Part shown: in pieces, positions 1 through 7,049 of the stretch | How positions within the stretch are numbered: the stretch's first letter is position 1 | How the letters are laid out: every line of letters starts with the position of its first letter | Assembly: GCA_018830085.1 (NCBI GenBank) | Contig: JAHJSR010000069.1 | Span: 1-38,170 of the forward strand | Reading direction: 5' to 3' | From: Patescibacteria group bacterium | Lineage (GTDB): Bacteria; Patescibacteriota; Patescibacteriia; 2-12-FULL-60-25 | DNA length: 38,170 nt | Translations under genes and position numbers: made by a program | The notes under the pieces: model-generated | Database searches by the model: none | Seen by the model: the letters and a program-made list of their open reading frames with translations, nothing else | Told to the model about the DNA's origin: nothing

Positions 1-2
1 GT

Positions 3-239
3 CCCATTGCCATCCCTTATGTGCACCGGCGCATAGAAAGTAAGTACAGAGCAACCTATGATTCAATTCAGAGCATGTTAAATAGTGCATCAGTGGCGAT
101 CGTTTACCTGATTTGTTCGGCGCTCCTTAACGGCGAGCCGCAATCCGCTGCAACCATAAGTCATCTATGGGCAATAATGGGAGCATCATTGGTTGCTGTA
201 ACTTTCTTTCTTTTTCTCATCCGTCCTCGCAACAGCTAA
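3..239 (+). CDS. C-terminal end of an MFS-type transporter (5' truncated)
   Basis: The frame is open from the window edge, so the gene begins upstream; the GTG at 21 is unlikely to be its start. The visible 78 residues begin with a Pro-Ile-Ala-Ile-Pro segment and a basic loop with a Tyr-Arg-Ala-Thr stretch. This is followed by two hydrophobic segments (about residues 29-44 and 52-71 of the fragment) and a short basic tail ending Arg-Pro-Arg-Asn-Ser. That layout matches the last two helices of major facilitator superfamily proteins, where a loop of the type Arg-Ala-Thr-x-x-Ser-Ile precedes helix 11. The substrate cannot be told. The stop lies inside a 39-bp direct repeat and an intrinsic terminator follows at once. 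Family call is moderate; membrane location is fairly sure. Confidence 0.5.
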   Translation, partial: PIAIPYVHRRIESKYRATYDSIQSMLNSASVAIVYLICSALLNGEPQSAATISHLWAIMGASLVAVTFFLFLIRPRNS

Positions 240-272
240 CTAAAACCTCCCCAGCTCGGGAGGTTTATTTTT
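234..272 (+). repeat. 39-bp direct repeat, left copy (stop codon plus terminator)
   Basis: Identical over 39 bp to 1430-1468. It contains two overlapping-phase stops (TAACTAA) followed by a complete terminator hairpin. The transporter gene uses the first TAA. The gene that ends in the right copy uses the second TAA, in another frame. The copies are 1196 bp apart and enclose one gene with its promoter. Confidence 0.9.
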
Positions 273-275
273 TTT
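243..275 (+). terminator. Intrinsic terminator of the transporter gene
   Basis: A perfect 9-bp stem (243-251 with 258-266) and a 6-nt loop are followed by an A and a run of eight T residues. This is a textbook rho-independent terminator directly after the transporter stop. Confidence 0.9.
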
Positions 276-285
276 CTAAAACTCA

Positions 286-313
286 TTGACAATATATACT
301 TTTCTGTTACCAT
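286..313 (+). promoter_or_regulatory. Sigma-70-like promoter for the 46-residue-repeat gene
   Basis: A perfect TTGACA at 286-291 is followed after 16 bp by TACCAT at 308-313 (four of six matches to TATAAT). It lies between the upstream terminator and the SD-led start at 348. Transcription would begin near 320, which excludes the upstream in-frame ATG at 312 as a start. Confidence 0.6.
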
Positions 314-347
314 GGCAGTAAATTGCACCTTGGACAAGGAGCACGTG

Positions 348-1439
348 ATGACAATAAAAGCATACAGCTTGATTTACGAGATTCCCGGTAGTTCGTCTCT
401 AGCGCATTATCGCATTGAAGATGGCAAATTGTATCGCGACAGCGGTCACTCAGCAGGAGCTGATCCTTGGACAGCTTATTGCTCTCATGATGGTAATAAT
501 TTTTATCTCGACACTTTTAGTAACTCCATGACAGATCAGCCTCTTTTTGAAAAAAGAGGCGACAGTCTTTACACGGGAGCAGGTCACCCGGATGGTCGGG
601 GGAATCGGTACTACGAGATTCGCGGAACTGATGTTTATCCTACATGGGACAATCCTGTTTGCAGTAAAACCAGCGGTCCGCAATTTACCATCAAGGGTAA
701 AGAGCTCTACAAAGCATGGGGTCACCCTGATGGAACTGAATTTATGGCTTATTGTAAACAAAAAGGTGATAAATATTACGTGGATTCATTCTACCACGGC
801 TTCAGTCGGCCAAAGATTTTTGAAAAACGAGGTGACGCACTCTATACCGCATCAGGTCACCCCAGTGGAGCAGGGTATAAGTATTTCCGGTTGGATGGAT
901 TGCCAAAAGACGAGGTTCCTGCAGGAAATGGGAAAGCCAAGACTCCGGCCAAGGTAGCTATTGCAGGCAAATCTTCGGAAACAGGTGATAGTTTGATTTA
1001 TCACCTGCTAGCCTCCATCCCATCCCCATATTTATTTTGGATTCTAACCATAATATTCTTTTCGCTAACGAGTTATTTGTTTTTCAAGCCATATGGTGAT
1101 TATCCCAACGCACTCGAGGGCGTGATATTGTTTCTGGTTTCCTGTATTCTTTCCTTCCCGATCGTTATAACTTATATCCTCTTTCAAGGAAGTGGCGAGG
1201 ATTTATGCGCATTTCGAAAAACACTCTTTATATGTTTCATTATTGCCGCGGGTGTTACAGGTTACATATTCAACAGCAGATTAGCAGACCATATGAATGG
1301 ATCGCTTAGATACCAGTTACACATCCTTTGGCTTAGTGGTGGGACATTTATTCTGACATATTTTATGGCCATTACAATTGCATACGGCTTAGCCCTAATA
1401 AAATATCATTATATTGATGAGAAGAAAGAAGCTAACTAA
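348..1439 (+). CDS. Membrane protein with four 46-residue repeats, family not recognised
   Basis: The 363-residue product starts at ATG 348, chosen because AAGGAG (336-341) lies 6 nt upstream and the promoter excludes the earlier ATG. The first 182 residues hold four copies of a unit with the core Gly-x-x-Leu-Tyr-x-x-x-Gly-His-x-x-Gly. The Gly-His pairs fall at 33-34, 79-80, 125-126 and 170-171, a period of 45-46 residues. Units 1 and 3 resemble each other, as do 2 and 4 (both Phe-Glu-Lys-Arg-Gly-Asp), so a 92-residue pair was probably duplicated. A linker rich in Lys, Ala and Pro leads to about four membrane helices (roughly 220-350). There is no signal peptide, so the repeat region is probably cytoplasmic. 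The gene has its own promoter and a strong SD, unlike most neighbours, and is bounded by 39-bp direct repeats. I do not recognise the family; a sensor or ligand-binding role is only a guess. Confidence 0.8.
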   Translation: MTIKAYSLIYEIPGSSSLAHYRIEDGKLYRDSGHSAGADPWTAYCSHDGNNFYLDTFSNSMTDQPLFEKRGDSLYTGAGHPDGRGNRYYEIRGTDVYPTWDNPVCSKTSGPQFTIKGKELYKAWGHPDGTEFMAYCKQKGDKYYVDSFYHGFSRPKIFEKRGDALYTASGHPSGAGYKYFRLDGLPKDEVPAGNGKAKTPAKVAIAGKSSETGDSLIYHLLASIPSPYLFWILTIIFFSLTSYLFFKPYGDYPNALEGVILFLVSCILSFPIVITYILFQGSGEDLCAFRKTLFICFIIAAGVTGYIFNSRLADHMNGSLRYQLHILWLSGGTFILTYFMAITIAYGLALIKYHYIDEKKEAN

Positions 1440-1468
1440 AACCTCCCCAGCTCGGGAGGTTTATTTTT
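1430..1468 (+). repeat. 39-bp direct repeat, right copy
   Basis: Exact copy of 234-272. It starts within the last codons of the repeat-protein gene and ends in the T-run of its terminator. Between 1468 and the gyrB stop the sequences are unrelated to those after the left copy. Confidence 0.9.
1439..1468. terminator. Bidirectional terminator between the repeat-protein gene and gyrB
   Basis: The same 9-bp stem and 6-nt loop as at 243 (1439-1447 with 1454-1462) are followed on the plus strand by ATTTTT. On the minus strand the stem is followed by TAGTTAG, preceded by T's in the stem, so it may also stop gyrB transcripts. The two genes converge here. Confidence 0.75.
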
Positions 1469-1480
1469 ATCTTAATTTTT

Positions 1481-3588
<2,108 letters not shown>

Positions 3589-3595
3589 GAGCAAA

Positions 3596-3617
3596 TGTCA
3601 AGCCCCATGCCTTGACA
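3596..3617. promoter_or_regulatory. Inverted repeat with back-to-back -35 hexamers (possible operator)
   Basis: TGTCAAG and CTTGACA are perfect 7-bp inverted arms separated by 8 bp. Each arm contains a TTGACA hexamer pointing outward. The right one is the -35 of a near-consensus plus-strand promoter; the left lies just upstream of the gyrB promoter. A dimeric regulator bound here could affect both directions. The symmetry is seen; the regulatory role is inferred. Confidence 0.4.
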
Positions 3618-3640
3618 GAACCAAAAATCGGCTCTATAAA
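3612..3640 (+). promoter_or_regulatory. Near-consensus plus-strand promoter
   Basis: TTGACA (3612-3617), exactly 17 bp, then TATAAA (3635-3640). This is the best match to the sigma-70 consensus in the window. Transcription would start near 3647, on the AGGAGG that precedes a 12-codon reading frame. The transcript heads into the 3' end of the oppositely oriented C39-like gene. Confidence 0.6.
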
Positions 3641-3657
3641 AAATCTAGGAGGAAGAC

Positions 3658-3696
3658 ATGCACAAATACGTCTCTGGAAGATATTGTCGTGATTAA
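3658..3696 (+). CDS. Candidate 12-residue peptide ORF behind strong promoter and SD
   Basis: ATG 3658 has a perfect AGGAGG (3647-3652) at 5-nt spacing and lies just downstream of the near-consensus promoter. The frame encodes only MHKYVSGRYCRD before TAA. A second open stretch, 3713-3874 (53 codons from ATG), follows in another frame and overlaps the 3' end of the C39-like gene. The pair could be a leader peptide, a frameshifted remnant of one gene, or the mark of a small RNA. No family is recognised. Expression signals are strong but coding is unproven. Confidence 0.3.
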   Translation: MHKYVSGRYCRD

Positions 3697-3853
3697 GGTT
3701 ATTATTCCAAACATGATACCCATGAGCTTTGGCTACATGTCGGAGCCTTTGGGAATGGATAGAATAACGGATTTACCTTTTCAATTGGGTTTAGTGAATA
3801 AAAAAAACAACGGTCAACAATCTAATAAAAGACTACACGCTGCACTCTTTTCC

Positions 3854-4627
3854 CTAAAAATAGGTGCTGAGTAGCTCTTTATATTTTTTATTAAAAAACA
3901 ATATTTCACCGTTATATCTCAGGATACTCTCAATAAGTAAATCCGCATCAATCCAATACTCGTTTGATTTTTTGTAGTACATGCCCGATGGGTCGGAGAT
4001 GTAAAATTGATTTTTATCATTATAACCAATAACTATCGCTACATGACCCCATTGGAATCCTTTTACATCATTAGGTTTGCAGTCGTACGCTCTCTCTATA
4101 TTATGCAAAATTGCAGGGTAGTGATTAAAAATTACGGGTTTGTCATCATTGATGCATTTCACAAAATACTCTTTTGATATAGGGGATTGGTCAATAATAC
4201 CGCCTTCATTTAAGAATTCAACAGCTTTTAAAGCACCATTTTTATAATTTTTTACCCAAGCTTTATTGTAATATAGGCAAATTTTTTGATCCGGTTCTTG
4301 CTGGATTAATTTTTCTAACTCAATTAAATAATCAGCTTCCAACTTTAACTTTTCTTTTAAGTCCGGTTGATCTAATCTTGTCCAAGACGGATCAAACAGG
4401 TATGAAGTCATCGATTTAATCGTAGCCATTAGGCCGTGTTTTAAACCAAGTATTCCGGCTTCATAAAACCAATCATGCAATTTTGTACTATCTTTGTGTG
4501 AAATTGTTTCTATTATCTCATCAAGACTAATATTGAGTTGATAATAATTGAAAACTGAAAACAAGGCTTGTGGTAAGCATTCAAAATCTTTTTGTTCGTT
4601 TGTATGTATGTCTAGAATTTTTTTCAT
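3854..4627 (-). CDS. C39-like (papain-fold) peptidase domain protein
   Basis: The 257-residue protein starts at ATG 4627; a GTG 27 nt upstream is the alternative. Neither has an SD. The N-terminal Phe-Glu-Cys17-Leu-Pro-Gln-Ala-Leu fits the catalytic-Cys helix of C39-like domains. Near the C-terminus, Trp-Gly-His-Val-Ala-Ile-Val-Ile-Gly-Tyr and, 13 residues later, Ser-Asp-Pro supply the expected His and Asp. The Cys, His and Asp of a papain-like triad are therefore all present. No signal peptide or membrane helix is seen, so it is probably cytoplasmic, with no ABC transporter or bacteriocin gene beside it. Possible roles are a peptidase, a transglutaminase-like or an acyl-transfer enzyme; the sequence does not decide. 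Its 3' end is overlapped by the short plus-strand unit. Confidence 0.75.
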   Translation of the reverse strand: MKKILDIHTNEQKDFECLPQALFSVFNYYQLNISLDEIIETISHKDSTKLHDWFYEAGILGLKHGLMATIKSMTSYLFDPSWTRLDQPDLKEKLKLEADYLIELEKLIQQEPDQKICLYYNKAWVKNYKNGALKAVEFLNEGGIIDQSPISKEYFVKCINDDKPVIFNHYPAILHNIERAYDCKPNDVKGFQWGHVAIVIGYNDKNQFYISDPSGMYYKKSNEYWIDADLLIESILRYNGEILFFNKKYKELLSTYF

Positions 4628-4639
4628 ATAATCTTTAAA

Positions 4640-4985
4640 AATAATGCCAGCCACAGACCGGCATCGGAGTGAGCGGCCACAGCGAGGGAATGTCCGTCTT
4701 CAGCCTTCCTTTTTTCGCCTTTGGGCAAAGGACGAGGGCAAGACCTCGTCACAAGTGTCTGGCTTTTAGTTAGCTGAGGCTGAGTTGTGCATCAAGCGTG
4801 ATTTCTTTGACCCATCTCACATGCCCCGGCTGTGTGTACTGCTATGTGATTCTGTTGACCTCAAACACAATCACATGTTCCGAGGTGCTTAATGCTATTT
4901 GCATCCATTGAATGTTCGTTATTGCTTTCCGAGGGGTTGGTTTGGGCATTGTTCGTCTCGGAAAGAGTTACTCATTAGCGCGCTG
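4640..4985. ncRNA. GC-richer hairpin block, possible structured RNA (strand uncertain)
   Basis: There is no convincing reading frame, but several perfect stems are visible. They are CCTTT/AAAGG (4718-4731), GACGAGG/CCTCGTC with a 6-nt loop (4731-4750), ATGTGATT/AATCACAT (4844-4876) and CTTTCCGAG/CTCGGAAAG (4925-4965). An imperfect closing helix joins 4649-4658 to 4757-4764. Base composition is clearly less AT-rich than in the flanking genes. On the plus strand a TATAAT at 4627-4632 would start a transcript at the block's left edge. On the minus strand, TTGTAT-17-TAAAAT (5141-5113) could drive it, and the closing helix is followed by ATTATTTTT. I could not match it to RNase P RNA, tmRNA, SRP RNA or 6S RNA. 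Sequence 4986-5161 holds nothing else clear. Confidence 0.35.
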
Positions 4986-5112
4986 TTTGGATGCTGACTT
5001 GGAGGTTTGATCACGGTTTTGAAGTTTGCTTTTTGTTATCTCCCAATCTGTTTACGTAGGCTTATTTTCTCGGAAGAAGTTGCTCGATTAACCACGTCAG
5101 GGACCTGATTCG

Positions 5113-5141
5113 ATTTTAACTTATGGATTCAATTAATACAA
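5113..5141 (-). promoter_or_regulatory. Possible minus-strand promoter upstream of the hairpin block
   Basis: On the minus strand TTGTAT (5141-5136), 17 bp, TAAAAT (5118-5113). It lies between the two structured blocks and points toward the left block and the C39-like gene. It sits in AT-rich sequence, so a chance match is quite possible. Confidence 0.3.
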
Positions 5142-5161
5142 AATAAGCAATTTTTATATAG

Positions 5162-5213
5162 AAAAAATCGCCGTGGAAGATCACGACGAAGCGAAGAGAG
5201 TGCGAATCCACGG
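5162..5213 (-). terminator. Hairpin and U-run ending the putative small RNA
   Basis: On the minus strand, 5213-5207 pairs with 5177-5171 (seven perfect pairs). The 29-nt loop is larger than usual for a terminator, and six T's follow at 5167-5162. Confidence 0.4.
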
Positions 5214-5396
5214 TTAGTGGTGTTATTGAGGCATAGTCACCCCATGAATCCGCAACCGAGTGGGCGGCACTAGACCGGCTTAGCACTGCGATTGGTCCGG
5301 CTATTCCGGAGCGCTATTTGCTTGTTGAGATGTAGCTTGTCAGGCTCGGTCCCGGCTGACATACGACGGCAACCATCTCAAAAGCATTCCCGATAA
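5162..5396 (-). ncRNA. Putative small RNA gene, about 235 nt, family unknown
   Basis: All parts of an independent RNA gene are present on the minus strand. A promoter (5430-5402) predicts a start near 5395. The body contains a perfect 8-bp helix, TTGAGATG/CATCTCAA (5325-5332 with 5374-5381), enclosing a 6-bp helix, TGTCAG/CTGACA. A TCCGG/CCGGA hairpin lies at 5296-5310. The end is a 7-bp helix, CCGTGGA/TCCACGG (5171-5213), followed on the minus strand by CGA and six T's. No reading frame of note crosses it, and it is richer in G and C than its flanks. I see no RNase P, tmRNA, SRP or 6S landmarks. It is transcribed away from the neighbouring phosphatase gene. Confidence 0.5.
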
Positions 5397-5401
5397 TTAA
5401 A

Positions 5402-5430
5402 AGAATATTAAACTTTATTATTTTTGTCAA
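5402..5430 (-). promoter_or_regulatory. Promoter of the putative small RNA
   Basis: On the minus strand a perfect TTGACA (5430-5425), exactly 17 bp, then TATTCT (5407-5402, four of six). It lies just outside the structured region and divergent from the phosphatase promoter. Confidence 0.6.
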
Positions 5431-5480
5431 TGCTACCATAGTAAAAATCTAATCATCTTTATATTTCATAGATTCAAGTC

Positions 5481-5486
5481 TATAAT
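5481..5486 (+). promoter_or_regulatory. -10 element of the phosphatase gene
   Basis: A perfect TATAAT ends 8 nt before the ATG at 5495, so the transcript would begin at or within a base or two of the start codon. No SD is present. A second possible promoter, TTGTCA (5424-5429) with TCTAAT (5448-5453), lies upstream. Confidence 0.55.
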
Positions 5487-5494
5487 ATATTGAT

Positions 5495-6067
5495 ATGCAA
5501 AAAGTTTTTCTGATACGCCATGGTAAAGTCGAAAATCCCTCGAATATTAATTATGGAACCTTGGATGGTTTTCCGCTTTCAGCAGAAGGAAAAAATCAGA
5601 TTTATAATCTTGCTAAAAGTTTAAATGAAATGGACAGCATTTTTTGTAAAATAATTGCATCTCCATTACAGCGTACTCAAGAAACTGCTGTAATTTTATC
5701 GCAAAATCTGAACACGAAAATTATAATCGATGATCGACTCAAGGAGTGGGACATGGGGGATTGGGCGGGTCGCCCGCTTACAGAGTTTCAAGAAAAATCT
5801 GGTTACTATGACCAAGAGATGAATACCAACGGCATGGAATCTTTGGAGGATCTCTCAAAAAGAGTAATCGCCACAATCCAAGACGCTATAAGGTCATGTG
5901 ATGAAAATATTATTATCTGCTCACATCGTGAACCCATGGCTTCCGCGTTAATTAAATTACAAAAACTACCCTGGATCTCAATACATAAAGTTGATATGCC
6001 CATGGCCAGCGTCTGGCAATTGGATTTTATTGATGAAGAATTTATTAGTGCAACAAAAATTTTCTAA
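5495..6067 (+). CDS. Histidine phosphatase superfamily protein (phosphoglycerate mutase-like)
   Basis: The 190-residue protein has the superfamily signature Ile-Arg-His-Gly at residues 7-10, with His9 the predicted phospho-acceptor. It is followed by Pro-Leu-Ser-Ala-Glu-Gly, Ala-Ser-Pro-Leu-Gln-Arg-Thr-Gln-Glu-Thr, and Glu-Trp-Asp-Met-Gly-Asp-Trp, which supplies the acidic catalytic residue. The C-terminal second catalytic His is in Cys-Ser-His-Arg-Glu. The catalytic set is complete and the length is usual for small single-domain members. These enzymes remove phosphate from sugars, cofactor precursors or proteins; the substrate cannot be read from the sequence. It is cytoplasmic, with no signal peptide. 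The start is ATG 5495, which appears leaderless. It is followed after 65 nt by a separately promoted gene. Confidence 0.9.
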   Translation: MQKVFLIRHGKVENPSNINYGTLDGFPLSAEGKNQIYNLAKSLNEMDSIFCKIIASPLQRTQETAVILSQNLNTKIIIDDRLKEWDMGDWAGRPLTEFQEKSGYYDQEMNTNGMESLEDLSKRVIATIQDAIRSCDENIIICSHREPMASALIKLQKLPWISIHKVDMPMASVWQLDFIDEEFISATKIF

Positions 6068-6114
6068 TTTTTCTTGTTTAGAATTTATTTAATTAAGACT
6101 AAGCGGTTAGGACA

Positions 6115-6123
6115 TGTTATAAT
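6115..6123 (+). promoter_or_regulatory. Extended -10 promoter before the membrane protein and rodA
   Basis: TGT directly followed by a perfect TATAAT (6118-6123), 9 nt before ATG 6133. The extended -10 compensates for the lack of a clear -35. The mRNA would be leaderless or have a leader of 1-3 nt. Confidence 0.6.
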
Positions 6124-6132
6124 GATTTTAAT

Positions 6133-7017
6133 ATGCCGGAAAATAATTATGTAGGCCGAGGTTTTACGGAAGGTGAGCTCAAAGCTGCTGGCTGGTGGGT
6201 TCGCAACGAAGTAAAGATACATTACTGGTCACGCATGACCCTTTATGTTTTAAATGGTCTGATTTGGGTATATGTTGGTTGGGGTTTGCTGGACGCTTAT
6301 GCCATCTCATACCCAAGAGAATCTCGTATCACACAAGAGATTGCTGCCAATCAACAAATTCTAGATAGATTGCAACAAGACAGACCAGAAAATGTAGGCA
6401 CTTCTCAGGTCTTGGTTTTTACTGCCACCGAAGATAGGCAAGATATAATGGTGGATGTTCAAAATCCAAATAAAGATTGGTGGGCTGAATTTTCTTATAG
6501 CTTTAATGTTTCAGGAGAGCAGACGCCTTCCAGGCAAGGATTTGTTATGCCTGATTCGCTTGTAACTTTAACGGAATTGGGTTTTAAGCCAACAAAAGCA
6601 GGTGCGAGATCCGCGCAATTGCAAGTAGATAATATTCGGTGGCATCGTGTAGAACCTAGTGATGTTGGTGGAAACTACAGTGAATTTATTAATCGCCGTT
6701 TTGGTGGAGTTACCGTTCAAAACGTACTTTATGATCAAGGCACAACTCTTAATGGCAAGCTAGCTCCAAAAACTAGTTTTGTTATTCAAAATCAAGGAGC
6801 TTATGGCTATTGGTCCATTGATTATGTGGTAAAACTTTTAAGAGGGAATACGGTTGTTGCGGTAAATAAAATTAACGTTCGCGATCTTAAACCAGGTGAA
6901 AGCCGACCGGTTGAATTATATTGGTATGATCAGCTACCCAGTGTTAACAAAACTGAAGTAACTCCAATTATCAACCTTCTGGATCCGAATTCATTTCTTC
7001 CCACTGATAGGTTGTAG
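6133..7017 (+). CDS. Single-pass membrane protein of unknown function upstream of RodA
   Basis: The 294-residue protein has a cytoplasmic N-terminus of about 35 residues, one membrane helix (about 36-58) and a large outside part. After a short coiled stretch (about 62-84) the outer part is rich in beta-type sequence and Tyr/Trp. It can be read as two similar Ig-like halves (about 93-170 and 190-290), each with an alternating hydrophobic pattern and a Pro-Gly or Lys-Pro turn near the end. I recognise no named family. It lies 32 nt upstream of rodA and shares its promoter, which suggests an envelope or wall-synthesis role, but that is inference from position only. Confidence 0.75.
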   Translation: MPENNYVGRGFTEGELKAAGWWVRNEVKIHYWSRMTLYVLNGLIWVYVGWGLLDAYAISYPRESRITQEIAANQQILDRLQQDRPENVGTSQVLVFTATEDRQDIMVDVQNPNKDWWAEFSYSFNVSGEQTPSRQGFVMPDSLVTLTELGFKPTKAGARSAQLQVDNIRWHRVEPSDVGGNYSEFINRRFGGVTVQNVLYDQGTTLNGKLAPKTSFVIQNQGAYGYWSIDYVVKLLRGNTVVAVNKINVRDLKPGESRPVELYWYDQLPSVNKTEVTPIINLLDPNSFLPTDRL

Positions 7018-7028
7018 ACTTTCGGTTT

Positions 7029-7048
7029 CACTTATGCCAATCTAAGTG
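7029..7048 (+). promoter_or_regulatory. Hairpin one base before the rodA start codon
   Basis: CACTTA and TAAGTG form a perfect 6-bp stem with an 8-nt loop, ending one base before the rodA ATG. The loop side includes a minimal reading frame, ATG CCA ATC TAA (7034-7045). There is no SD. It could limit initiation or mark a processing site; chance is also possible at this length. Confidence 0.3.
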
Positions 7049-7049
7049 C

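Noticed and set aside
5195-5214. tRNA suggested by GTGCGAATCC and a 7-bp stem
   Set aside because: The stem encloses only about 29 nt, the T-loop lacks the second T of TTC, and no D-arm or anticodon arm fits.
4640-5396. RNase P RNA or tmRNA in the structured intergenic region
   Set aside because: GAGGGAATGTCC (from 4684) recalls the RNase P 5' core, but the matching ACAGAA-type 3' core and the other conserved blocks are absent on either strand. No tmRNA tag frame ending in Ala-Ala or tRNA-like TTCRA arm with CCA end was found.
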